From the NCBI RefSeq assembly GCF_000218685.1, contig NW_006763299.1:616061-680060 (forward strand): DNA of 64,000 nucleotides, given 5' to 3'. Origin of the DNA: Serpula lacrymans var. lacrymans S7.9. Lineage: Eukaryota; Basidiomycota; Agaricomycetes; Boletales; Serpulaceae. The translations under genes were made by a program, and so were the position numbers. The stretch's first letter is position 1. Every line of letters starts with the position of its first letter. Below, one piece after another: positions 43,302 through 54,521 of the stretch. A model generated the notes under the pieces. That model searched no databases. It was given only the letters and a program-made list of their open reading frames with translations, and had not been told where the DNA came from.

Positions 43302-45683
43302 ATGAGTAGGACCCCTGCAGCGTTACTGTATATGACCATATACAACCCCTCACTCCGTCCAGTTGGCCCCGTATCACCAGACGATGAGGATGCTGAGGAA
43401 CAGGCACATATCTTATTCTACACCTCAAGAGAGCGTGCTGTTTCTCGTGACCGGATGCTCAGGCAAGTCGGATTGGCCAAGGCGCTAGTTAACTTCTCCG
43501 AGTATGTATGTATTCTCTCCGGCCTTGTAGAAAGCTCAAGTATTACGCACCCAGAATATTCAGTTCGACAGACTCGTGTCAGAATGTGCACTCTCAATCA
43601 AAGAGAATGGTCATGGTAAACCCAGAACCAGACTTTTGGATACATGCAGTAAGCAGCTCGATGAAAAGGAAGTAATACCTTTGTTAATTCAGTAGGTGTC
43701 TTCAGGCCGTCGAGTTAGCTCGAACTCCTCGTAAGCCAGTGGTAAATGTCAAGAACAAGGGGAAGGAGAAGGAGAAAGGAAAGGAGAAACAGAAGGCAGA
43801 AGCACAAGAGCATCAGATATATGATTATCACGACGGTTCCCTCCACGACCTTGTTCTGCGAGGACACATCCTACGCGGATACGAACTCTTCAAGGTGCGA
43901 TGCGTACTTCGACCAATTCATCTGTGTTTGCTAATGGCCATGTCTACCAGCTTACGCATGGTTCTTTCACATCAATATTATCGTCTTTGGGGCAGGAAGC
44001 ACTGGAGTTGCAACTTGAAAGGTTCTTTACTATGTGGGCATGGTCTTGGAATTTGGAAGAAGGCTATGATTTATCGACAGACCTTGGTATGTTTGCCAAT
44101 ATTATATTGATCTATTATCTGTTAAATATTATAACATAGGACTCCCCTTGCATCCATTGCATCGATCTTTCTTACCACTTGTTGACACTTTTTCTTCTCA
44201 GTTACCCGATCACATCGTCCCACTCATTCTGTGTCCACCATACTTGGCCCCTTCGAGTCGATTTACGCATTCAAACTTCCCTGAAGCGCTTTCCCGACAT
44301 CTCCTGTCTCTTGTTCCACCCCTACCACCGAAATCAATTATCGACACAGGCTCTGAAGCACTACCACCTGGCGATGCTGGCCACGTCCCTGCGGCCAATC
44401 TCCAAAAAAATCCTCATCGCGAAGCATACACTAGTAGTGCTTTCCTTGGCATGCCGTCTGTGAATTTAAATTTAAATATGGATGTGCGGAAATGGAGTTG
44501 GCCTTTTAGTAAGGCTTCAAAGAAGCCTCTCGAAGTCGACTTGGAAGTGAAGGATAATGTTGAGAAGAGTGACAACCCTAGAATGGATCATTCAAGCGCT
44601 GGCGTGGACACCAGTGCGTTGCAAGATGCAATGTCTTCTGACAGCATCCATCTACCCCTCAAGGTTAAACATGACCCAATGGAGGGTGCTAGTGTAGTCC
44701 CCATAGAGTGTCAAGAGGTTTCGTCAGAGAAACCTATCGATCTACCAGCTTCTGCTCAGGACTACGTGGGCCTTCATGAAGATTATCAACACCAAATAGC
44801 CGCATCAGATTCTTTCAATGAAGTCGAATCACGGAGGACGTCACAGATATCGACTTACTTTGACGACGACCATCCCGAGTCTAATGATCCTGCTCTCTGC
44901 TCGCCCGAGTCTCAGGCGTCTACAATTGGTGCTCGTAATTCAGATTCTGCAAATCTCGCCCTTCTCGAACCAGCCCCTGAATTTCTAACTACGTCTATTT
45001 GCCTTGTAGACAGTCCGAATTCCTCGATCACTCATAGAAGAGAGGTGGCCTATTTGAGAGTACGTTTTTTTCTTCCTTCTTGCACGTTTAACATATGAAC
45101 CTATTTTAGAGTGATGATTTTATCGTTGCTCTCATAAACAGTGGCTCGAGTAGCCAGGAGCTGCCTAACTTAGATGGTATTGGGAAAGAGGCCTCAGCCC
45201 TACTCATCGACATACAGAACGTTGTCGATGAAGATATTACGACCCGGTTTGTGCCCCGTTTTGCAAATGAAATCCGCTCATTGACAAAATTACCAGAGGG
45301 TCAGATTCACTGCCATCGGCCTCAAAAATATTGCAACCGAAGGATAAACACTTGGTTAGGTCGGGGAAATTCTTCACTGCAAGCCCCGGCTTTGAACTCA
45401 GATCGCACCATCTGTATCATGCTGGTCAACTACTAGAAAAGTGAGTGTTCGTGCTATGGAGTGTGACGGCTGGAGTACTGAGTAAAGTAACCGCAGAGAC
45501 ACCGAGATATCGGAAGTATTTTCGAGAGGTCAAAATCCTCAGCATTGGCATGTTATTAGAGGTATCTATTCTGAGGAGACATCAACAAGAGACGAAGAGA
45601 TTTACCTTGAGGTGTCGCGGAAGGAGGCCAGCCTGGCTGACGTTGATAATGTTCTACAGAAGATAGCTAGACTAGAACGGTAG
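43302..45683 (+). CDS. CCZ1: Vacuolar fusion protein CCZ1 homologue
   Basis: Partner of Mon1 in the Mon1-Ccz1 complex, the exchange factor that loads Rab7/Ypt7 on endosomes and vacuoles. The first longin domain is visible: LLYMTIYNPSLRPVGPVS, HILFYTSRERAVSRDRMLRQ, VGLAKALVNFSE, QSKRMVMVNPEPDFWIHA, then after a Lys/Glu-rich insert VLRGHILRGYELF, LTHGSFTSILSSLGQEAL and FFTMWAWSWNLE. The central and C-terminal parts are long, Ser/Asp-rich and less conserved, ending ADVDNVLQKIARLER before TAG 45681-45683. About eight exons. The call rests on the longin part; the exact exon set in the C-terminal third is less certain. Confidence 0.82.
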
Positions 45684-45884
45684 TGTGGCACGCACGGACA
45701 CAACGGACACAATAATAATGCTTTCATTATTGTCGTTGATTTGTGATTTGTGTGGCAATATGCCCTGTCATTACTAAGAGGTGGCTGAGAAGCTTTGTTT
45801 ATACATATTTGACGCAGCCGCATCTGTGGTCACATTTCACCTTGTCTAGAAAGATTATCCCCCCATTCTTTCACCACCATCACC

Positions 45885-47411
45885 ATGGCTTCATCAACGT
45901 CAGAAGCAGCACTGAAACTGGAAATCGCTCGATTAACAGGTAAGCTTATTGTTTTCCGTTCAACCTGTCTATGGGCTAGTGACAATATTGTCTCAGGTGC
46001 CATCAACAACCACAAATCTAAGCACCAAGCCACAACATATTCGAGAGACTATCCCACCAAGTCTAGAAGTAACACATACATCAACCCGAACTACAAACCC
46101 CCAACAAACCCTAGTCACTTCAAGTCCTCTCAATTCACTCGGGCCCCAGCAACTAGTAAGCCACCTCCACCGCCGGCTCCCGGTCCTTCTCAAGCTAGGG
46201 AGGTTGTCATCGATGGCGTAGCTTTTCAGTCGTCTGGTCGTTCCCTCGTTCGCAAAGACTGTATGTCTCTTACATCTCACGCTACATGCGGATCTCCTCG
46301 TTTCTGTAATCATGTCTTTCCTCTAGTACCCAAACCAGCAACAGCGCCTCCCACGTCTGTTTCCTTTAAACCAGTATCACAACGTACGGACTACTCTAGA
46401 ACCCAGGGCGGACACCTTATCCCTAGTGGCCGTGTCTACAAGCCTAAAGTCTCTTCGCGTGGCCGCCGTGGACGTACAATGAATCGCAATATGACGCTCA
46501 ACAACAACCGAAGTTCTTATCAGTCCGTGTCGTCATCAAGTAGAAGTTGGGTTTTCAATCTGATATACATTCGCAGGTCTCGGCGATCCACAACTAAACG
46601 CTTAAAATGCCTAGACAAGCCCTGCCCTCGATTTACGACTACAGGTGCGTCGCCGCCCATAATATTCACGAATTTGTTCTAAACTATCCTGGTGATATCT
46701 ATATCGATATTAATTCTGCCGTGAACAGGTGCTTGCAGTCGCGGGTTGACCTGTGTGTATCAACACGATGCAAACAAGATTGCTATCTGTTGGAATTTTC
46801 TCCAAGGTTGCTGTCCAAACGATGCAGCTTTCTGCAACCTATCACATGATCCAACACCGGAGCGCACACCACTTTGTGTTCACTTTGCCAACAATGGCCG
46901 GTGCACCAGAGACAAATGTCCATTCCCACACGTCCGTGTAGGTCCAAGGCAAGGTGTATGTCGCGACTTCGCTGTGCTTGGCTATTGTGATAAAGGCCTC
47001 GACTGCGATATGCAACACGTCAGGGAATGCCCCGATTTTGCTGAGAAGGGAACATGTTCCACCAAGGGATGCAAGCTCCCACATGTCATTCGTGCGAATC
47101 GCAAGCGCAAAGTAGTGCCTACGACAACTATGGCCATTACTGACCCCTCAGCTGTGGATGTTGCTAATGCAATTTCCTCAGCTGCTTCTAACGTTGGTGC
47201 AGTGTCTGACATTGTTCCAAGTTCTCAAAATGTTTCAGTCGAGGAAGCACAAGCTGGTGATGAGTATATTTCTCTTATGTTTAATGAAAGCGAAGATGAT
47301 AGTGAAGACGATGAAGAAGAAGGTGAAAGTGACGAGGAAGATGATGACGACGATGATGACGAAGAGGGCAATGGCCCCAGCGAGAACGATCAGCATGTTG
47401 AATCCGAATAA
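45885..47411 (+). CDS. CCCH zinc-finger protein, Red5/ZC3H3 type
   Basis: RNA-binding nuclear protein with five tandem CCCH fingers. Finger starts read CPRFTTTG...CSRGLTCVYQH, CWNFLQGCCPNDAAFCNLSH, CVHFANNGRCTRDKCPFPH, CRDFAVLGYCDKGLDCDMQH and CPDFAEKGTCSTKGCKLPH. Five such fingers preceded by a basic segment (SSRGRRGRTMNR) is the pattern of fission yeast Red5 and animal ZC3H3, which act in mRNA polyadenylation/export and nuclear RNA elimination. The N-terminus starts with a short helix (SEAALKLEIARLTG) and a Pro-rich region. The C-terminus is a very acidic tail (runs of Asp and Glu, 47290-47370). Several introns, one inside finger 1. Stop TAA 47409-47411. Confidence 0.87.
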
Positions 47412-47690
47412 TTTGCTTCTGTATAATTTACCCTTAAACGCTTGGTTGTATTTTCCTTTTTTTTTGTAATGCAATGTATTGCTCTGAACCTCAGGCCTTA
47501 GGCTGCGTGATCCAGCAATTGAATAATCGGGTCTATCCTGTCACAAGTGAATCCTTTTCGTTCCGATATTATTTGATCCATGTAGCGTGTGCATGTCATG
47601 TTGGGAATTGACTTTGGTGACAGAGTCTGGACTGGTATAACAATACACTGTACAATCAATGCCTTGGTCAAAAGAAGAAAAATATATCTT

Positions 47691-47774
47691 GGGCCTGACC
47701 GGGAATTGAACCCGGGACCTCCTCGAGATTGCGAAATGCCCTAACAAGGAATCATACTACTAGACCATCAGGCC
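47691..47774 (-). tRNA. tRNA-Pro (AGG) with a short intron
   Basis: Minus-strand cloverleaf: acceptor GGCCTGA/TCAGGCC with discriminator C, D arm TGGTCTAGTAGTATGAT, anticodon stem CCTTG/CGAGG, T arm CCGGG-TTCAATT-CCCGG. The loop reads TTAGGG, giving anticodon AGG, followed by about 12 intron bases (CATTTCGCAATC) at the standard position 37/38. A TTTTTCTTCTTTT stretch follows as Pol III terminator. A near-identical gene lies at 52855-52938 on the other strand. Confidence 0.93.
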
Positions 47775-47930
47775 GATGATTCATTCAAATATATTATCTA
47801 TCAAGAGAGCATCAAGCCGAGAAAGGAACCGCGCTGCGGTGATAGCCGAGGAATGCAGCCATTTATGTCCAATTGGGTGCTGTTGCAGTCTGGTGTAATA
47901 CGGTCGCGGTGCTGGTCTCGGTGCTATAGA

Positions 47931-50900
47931 ATGTCTTCCTTGATTACTACTGTTCGAACGAGTGCGTGTATTTTCTTTGTGAATCGTCAGCGGATATAAT
48001 GTTCGTTCTATGTGCAGAGTTTCTCGATGCAATCAGGTCTGTCAATCCGCCAGGCAGATGGAAGATACTAGTGGTGGACGAACACTCTCAGAGGCTCCTG
48101 GGCTCGGTGCTCAAGCAATTCGACATTTTGGAAGAGAATGTCACACGCGAGTCTTCATATCATTGCATATATACTGCTATCGGTTGACAATTATCCTCCA
48201 GTGATCGAATCGATTTCGAGCCACAGAGAAGTTCAACAGTTTGAAGCAATTTACCTTGTGATGCCTACGTCCCAAAACGTGGATCGAATCATTAAAGACT
48301 TCTCAGACGGACGACAACAGTATACCAGTGCCCACTTGTTTTTCATTGAAGGTGCAGTCACATCATCATTTCACACACTTCAAAGGTTCACGCCTGAGAA
48401 ATTTCTTTAGGACTACCCGAACCCTTGTTCGAGCGGCTTACTTCTTCTCCTGCTGAGCCATATCTGAAAGCTTTGCAGGAGCTTTTCGTCAATTTTTGGG
48501 GTAAGAGTGTTTGCACTATGCAAAAAGCAGCTACTAATAGTCTCTGTCTTCTGTTCAGCAATCGAATCACGGGCGTTTTCTCTTAATTCGCCAGGTTTTT
48601 TCTTCAGCACTTATAGCCCTCCACGTAGCGAGTCTGCTTTCAAAACATCTCGAGAACGACTTGAGGAAGAACTTCGATTCGTTAGCAAATCCGTATGGAA
48701 TTTCCCATGAAGTATCAAAGACCCTAAACCTTTTAGTTGCTTCTTTCCAGATAACGAACATCTGCGTCTCTCTCAATGAATTTCCCTTTATACGCTACTA
48801 TTTACCAACACATCACCTGCCTCTGGGGCCTCTGCAACCTAATGCTCAAACACGTGCTCCACCACCCCCTGAGGGTAGTGGTCGCTGGAGAACCAATCTT
48901 GCTCGCGGTGAGGTGGCACGCGCATATGAGACGGCTGATACAGAGTTTGTGACTAGGCTATTGGCGTTCATGGTCCAGCAGAATTTGGACGAACACAAAA
49001 AGGCTAATCCAGAGTTTCCCGCGAGTATCACTGACACTCCATATATAAGCTGAGGAACTCAAGTCCTTCTTTGACATTACAGAAACCATCTGACCCTCCT
49101 CGGCCTCGCGGGACGCTCATAATAACTGATCGTGCCATGGACGCAATGGCCCCACTTGTTCATGAATTTACATATCAAGCGATGAGTAATGATTTACTAG
49201 CGATAAATGACGGAACCAAATACACGTTGGTTTATTCGTTCATTGCTCTCGTATAGCCTCCTATGACCCTGCGCTTACATCCAACTTTTGCACAGGTACA
49301 AGTTCCAATCATCAGTGGGCGCATATGAAGACAAGACCGCCACTCTTTCTGATGCTGATACCGTTTGGACGACCGTTCGGCACATGCATATGAGAGAGGC
49401 TATAGATAAACTCATGGCAGACTTCAATAAGTTCATGCAAGACAATGCAGGATTCAAAGGGTCCGTTTAATGTGCTCGCATCAATAAATTCTCACCATTT
49501 TTACAGAGAAGGCGCCGCTAACCTGAGCGACATGAAGGATATGCTTGCAAATTTGCCTCAATACCAAGAGCAGAGAGAGAAGGTACCTTTCAAGTAATAA
49601 CGCGAGGAGATCATGATGCTGATCCTACATTGATAGTTCTCTTTGCATCTCAACATGGCTCAAGAATGTATGGCTATATTTGAACGAGACAAATTGCCTT
49701 TGGTGGCGACTATCGAACAGGCAAGGCTAGCTGGCTGTCCTGCACTCTTTAATCACTGAAGATTGCCTCTAGAATTGTGCAACAGGGTTGACTGCTGAAG
49801 GCAAAACGCCAAAGACACTAGTGGAGGAAATGGTACCACTGCTTGACAGCCGCGAAGTGATGTAAGTGCCCCGCATAGTTGTTGATACAATCATCTCATG
49901 AAAACGCAGAAACGCGAACAAAGTTCGCATGGTCGCAATGTATATCCAATATCGCGATGGCGTACCAGACGAAGATCGTCGAAGGTTATACCAGCATGCA
50001 CGATTGACCTTGGCAGAGCAGGACGCTGTCAACTCATTAGTACACTTAGGTGTCCGCATTACTAGGGTATGCCATATTATTATTGATGTGCCTTACGGGA
50101 ATAACATTATTTTGTTATGAATAGGGACCTGCTGACAAAGATATAAAGAGAAAGCTCAAACAGAAGGCTGGCGGTGAAGATGAATACGAACTGTCGCGGT
50201 TCAAACCCTTGTTGAGGACTGTCCTACAGGTGCGTGACGTTCCCTCGTGCCGGAAAATGAAGGAGCTCAACTATTTACAGGATCATGTTGCCAACAAGCT
50301 GGACCCAACACTATTCCCATATGTCAAAGATTCACCAACAGCAGCTCCTGTTTCCAGTCTCCGTGCTGCATCACCTCAAACCACTTCTCTGCGGAGTGCA
50401 AAGCCCAGCTGGCATAAGGCTGCACGATCAAATGCCGCGATTGATAATCAGCAGCGCATCCTTGTTTTTGTTGCAGGTGGCATGACTTATTCTGAAATCA
50501 GAGAGGCCTATCAACTCTCATCCTCCTTGGCCAAAGACATATACATTGGTAATACTGTAAATACTGTATTAGACCAATTACTCATCATTTTATCACAGGT
50601 TCATCGCACGTTACTACCCCACGCCAATTCGTAGACGACCTGAAAGTACTTGAATTGGGAGGTGTTGGATCCAAGGCGATTCCGAACGGTTTACCTACTA
50701 CTGGGGCTCATCGTTCTTATCAAGATTATTATGACGAAAAATACTTCATACGAGAACCGCCTCCCCCGCAGCGCCAAGTGCAGACTTCTTTGCCAGTATC
50801 CAAAGAGGAGCGCGGCAGCAAGCTATTTAAGGCCTCTCCATCATCCTCGTTTGCTGGGTCTTCACTATCTGTCAACAGCTCAGGAACAGAAAAGGAGGAA

Positions 50901-50936
50901 AAGAAGAAAAAGAAGAGAGGGTTGTTCCACTTCTAA
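47931..50936 (+). CDS. SEC1: Sec1/Munc18-family SNARE regulator SEC1
   Basis: SM protein that binds exocytic SNARE complexes and promotes vesicle fusion with the plasma membrane. The first exon ([10 protein letters not shown] plus one base) joins after an intron ending TGTGCAG to [15 protein letters not shown], the usual Sec1 start, followed by [20 protein letters not shown] and ILEENVT. Other family blocks: [56 protein letters not shown], then [49 protein letters not shown] and [18 protein letters not shown]. It ends in a Lys-rich tail before TAA 50934-50936. Around a dozen introns. It is convergent with RPT4. Confidence 0.93.
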
Positions 50937-51094
50937 CTTCACTCCTGGCTCTTCTTGGTCTGACGAATCTTGCCTTCTTTTATATGTATTATTATACTGT
51001 CTAATGATCGGATGGGACTTTCAACATAGAAAGCGTCAATGTTGTTTCGTGCATGAAAAATATGGTAGAAGAATGTGGTATGATACATATGAAA

Positions 51095-52729
51095 CTATGC
51101 AGAGTACTCCAACTTGCCTGATAATCATAGAATTGATTAGGCGAGTATTTATAACGATGAATTCGTGGAACTTACCCTCATGTTTCTTCGCCTCTCCAAC
51201 CTTACGAGCAGCTTTTGTAAGGTCCTCCTGGTTGACGTACTCCCTATATGTTATTGTTAGTTGGGTGCGATATCCTAAGCCAAATCACTAACCTATCATC
51301 TCTAATAGCAAACATACCAGCTTCGGTAACAACATTGCGTAAATCTGCTCCGTTAAAAGCATCCGACAGCTATTAAGCGAAATGAGTAAGGAATCAAGAA
51401 AACCATTATCAAGAATACATACTTTAACGATAGCTTCGTAGTCAATTTCACCGCCTTTGTTGACCGGTGCAGCATGAATTTTCAGAATCTCCAATCGTGC
51501 CTGCTCGTTGGGCAGTGGAATTTCAATCTTACGATCCAATCGACCAGGACGCAAGAGGGCGGGGTCTAACGTATCGGGCCTATTGGTTGCCATAATGAGT
51601 TTCGTTTTACCTAGAGCGTCAAAGCCATCCATTTGGTTCAGAAGCTTCATGATGGGCAACAGGCTTTAAGTTGAATCCAATATGTACTAAGAGACGTGAA
51701 CTCACTTCCATCAGAGTACGCTGGATTTCTCGATCAGCGCTAGTACCTTCCGAAAATCGACGACCGCCAATGGCGTCGATCTCATCCATGAATATGACGC
51801 AAGGTTCGTGATCACGAGCGTAGCCAAACATTTCGCGGACTACCCGAGCACTCTCGCCGATGTACTTATCTACTATCGCAGAGGATACAACTTTGAGGAA
51901 ATTTGTGTGCAAGGTGGCTGCAACTGCCCTCGCTAGAAGGGTTTTACCAGTACCTGGAGGACCATATAATAGTACTCCCTTGGGTGCCTTTATACCAACA
52001 CGCGTGAACAACTCTGGGTTCAGGAGGGGGAGCTCTATGACCTGTAAGATTTATAGATGTCAAGGCACATTTCATCGACAATTCAAAAGCGAAACGCACC
52101 TCACGCAGCTCACGAACTTGCTCTCCAAGACCTCCTATACCAGCAAAGGTAGCACCTCCGGGGTCTTCCAAGCTCATTTTGTACACTAGTGGGTCTACCT
52201 CTCGTGGGAGAATGCGCATGATTGTCAAGGTGGTCATATCAAGAGAAACTCGTGTTCCTGCTTTCAACTTGGCTACAGGTAGAGCTGGGCGGTACGATAC
52301 AACGTATCGTGGTCCTGACGATGCTTTGACAATGACTGCACATAGTCACGAGTGGTTAAATACCGTGATTGTTTCATAGCAAATCACTCACATCGCTCGT
52401 CGTCTAGTTGTTTCATAACTTCCCCGATGATTTGTCCTACAGACTGAACTGCTTTGATGTGGTCTTCTGTCTTTGCAAAGTCTTTCTCCAAATCCTTCAA
52501 TGAAAATCGGACTAGATTGGTACCTTCAGTAAGTAGCGTATGTCCTGGCCAATTGGTACTTACGATTCTTGAGACTGTTGCTAATATTCTCGTGATTACG
52601 CATTTTCTGTGTCAAAAGATCAGCTTCTGTTGATACTGAACGCTATCCACATACCTCACGATAGCTATTCAAAGCATCTTTTCTTCGTTGATCCATATCG
52701 CCTGAGGACGTAGAGGCCTGTCCGTCCAT
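51095..52729 (-). CDS. RPT4: 26S proteasome regulatory ATPase subunit RPT4
   Basis: One of six AAA+ ATPases of the 19S base that unfolds substrates into the 20S core. Visible parts: the N-terminal coiled coil ([20 protein letters not shown]), the OB-fold ([20 protein letters not shown]), Walker A GPPGTGKT, Walker [13 protein letters not shown], the second region of homology ([20 protein letters not shown]), and [20 protein letters not shown]. The last exon is small: after an intron starting GTAAGT the frame ends KLEYSA at TAG 51095-51097. There is no C-terminal HbYX motif, which agrees with Rpt4 and argues against Rpt2, Rpt3 or Rpt5. The start [20 protein letters not shown] fits the family. 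About eight exons. Confidence 0.93.
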
Positions 52730-52854
52730 GGTGAAAGTGTTGCTTATGAACGTCACAGTGACCAAGCCTTTGTACCGCGCAGAGGAAGCGACGCGTCAAC
52801 CCCCAAAAGCAGCTGGCTCACGTGATAATGCTCTATTTTGCTTATGTATTCATC

Positions 52855-52938
52855 GGCCTGATGGTCTAGTAGTATGATTCCTTGTTAGGGCGTTTCGCAA
52901 TATCGAGGAGGTCCCGGGTTCAATTCCCGGTCAGGCCC
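52855..52938 (+). tRNA. tRNA-Pro (AGG) with a short intron (second copy)
   Basis: Same 84-base gene as at 47691-47774, on the opposite strand. The mature tRNA parts are identical; the intron differs at two positions (CGTTTCGCAATA against CATTTCGCAATC). A GTTTTTTT terminator follows at about 52948-52955. It lies about 125 bp upstream of the RPT4 start, in divergent orientation. Confidence 0.93.
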
Positions 52939-53189
52939 AGACATTTGTTTTTTTGGTTTTTGTTTTGAACATCCCTCCTAAAGACTTAGCATCTCACGAA
53001 GCTACCATGGATACTCACTACAAGTACGAAATAAAACTACTAATCAAACCAAAAAATATTTTGAAGACTTCAGTTTGCGCAATCAAGGGGCCTCATAGTG
53101 ACTCGGAGACGCAGTTGATCTTTTGACGAGACCCATGATATTAAATATCACCTTTCTACACGCTATAGTACAATATCTATGTTGACGTT
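52939..53189. other. Spacer between tRNA-Pro and GST gene 1
   Basis: 250 bases with the tRNA terminator and the 3' end of the GST gene. No other feature is visible. Confidence 0.4.
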
Positions 53190-54017
53190 TCACTGTACAG
53201 ATGCATATGTGTCCAAGTCACTCAAATATTTCCCCCAAAATCCTCCATTGTGACTCGCCAAGCTTTTCCACACTGCGCTGTCGGGCCCTTGGGTGATTCT
53301 GATCCAGTTAATCCATCCCCCTGTGATACCATCCGCATACGATACCGTGCTTCCCAAGATATACTTTCCTCCTCCGTTCTTCGACAGCCACCCATGAACA
53401 GTGGACAAGCCCTCCTTCCCTTTTGCCAAGTCGGCATCACGCTTGGCTCCAACAGGCGAGAACTCCTCGATCTTTATTCCGAATTTTGACTCCCTTGTTT
53501 CCCTGAAGTACTTCTCACTGGAGGGGTTAAGAACACCACAACTTTGGGCGAGCTGCAGGAGCATGACGGGACCGATAGCGCTTGTCAAGGAAGCCTCATA
53601 AGCTTCGATCAGAGGCTTAGTGCCGGAGGGGAACAACGTATTTTTGCCAGTGTAGGTGGCATCAAGGTATTCAGCAATAACGAAAGAGTCGGAGACGACT
53701 TTGCCGGTGTTGGGATCCTGAATTATGGGCAAAGTGTACGATGGACTTCCATCGTCCTTGGAGCCCGTGGAAGGAGCCCCTATCTTAATAGCGAGGGCTT
53801 CGATATCGGGGTACTCGACCCAGACAGTCGTGTACGGAACGCCCTTGATATTCAAAGCATATCTAATATCAGGAAGCAAGGAATGTTCGTTGGCTCGGAC
53901 ATCCAATTCAACCAAATTTCAAGAAAAGCTTTCGTACCTCGTCTTCCAGGTGTTGGGGGACCATGCATTGCCGGGCAATTTGCTGGGAATGTCGTAGAAA
54001 ATGATTGGTTTGGACAT
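53190..54017 (-). CDS. Glutathione S-transferase, copy 1
   Basis: Two exons, 53938-54017 (MSKPIIFYDIPSKLPGNAWS and onward) and 53190-53862, joined in frame at KTR/YALNIKG; 250 aa. The N-terminal thioredoxin-like domain has FYDIPS, YALNIKGVPYTTVWVEYPDI, and the glutathione-binding YTLPIIQDPNTGKVVSDSF with IAEYLD. The helical C-terminal domain ends WGKYLSDLDTYASVQ. This fungal GST group (Ure2p/etherase-related in my memory) conjugates glutathione to small electrophiles in stress and detoxification. An open frame that reads on into the intron (MVELDVRAN...) is not the real start. It is one half of a tandem duplication with 57480-58308. Confidence 0.9.
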
Positions 54018-54521
54018 GATATGACAGTGGGAAGGGATTGAAGGATAGCTTGCGCTGAGGTGCGCCTTTTATAGTTTATTCGGTGTGGTGTCCATTTGTC
54101 CACGATATGGCGACTAGGGTCACTGGGCCAATCTATGTTTGTCTTAAAATCTTCTCCTGCTTATTCATGAAGTAAAAGTTCGCTCAAGAACCGACAACAA
54201 AAGAAGTAGGTGGTTGATAACATCGACATTGATACTTCCTCAAGTAATCCACTGAGTAAGCGAACAGAAAATGTAGTATGATTTTGAGAATTTGAAGCAT
54301 GCTGATTCAGATTCGCCTGATTTATCCGCAAAGTGTGTGCGTGACTTGTTCGAAAGATGACCAAGCACTGTGTAAAAGTAGTTCTCTCGTCGCCTTGGAC
54401 TACTTATTAATGAACCACGATCAAGAAGATTGCTATGGAATACATACATTGCCATGATACTATAACGCCTTACAATAACTTTCTCATACATTCCCACACT
54501 TCAACTCTCAATCAGTTCAAC
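54018..54521. promoter_or_regulatory. Upstream region of GST copy 1, shared in part with copy 2
   Basis: About 500 bases with the GST promoter and the 3' end of the F-box/RCC1 gene. Bases about 54176-54257 (GTTCGCTCAAGAACCGACAA..., GTGGTTGATAACATCG, CCACTGAGTAAG) have counterparts at about 58345-58420, so the duplicated block includes this region. Confidence 0.55.

Noticed and set aside
53230..53620. Plus-strand frames opposite the GST genes (53250-53489, 53401-53601 and copies at 57540-57891)
   Set aside because: They are duplicated only because the GST coding strand is duplicated; the minus strand has the conserved protein.
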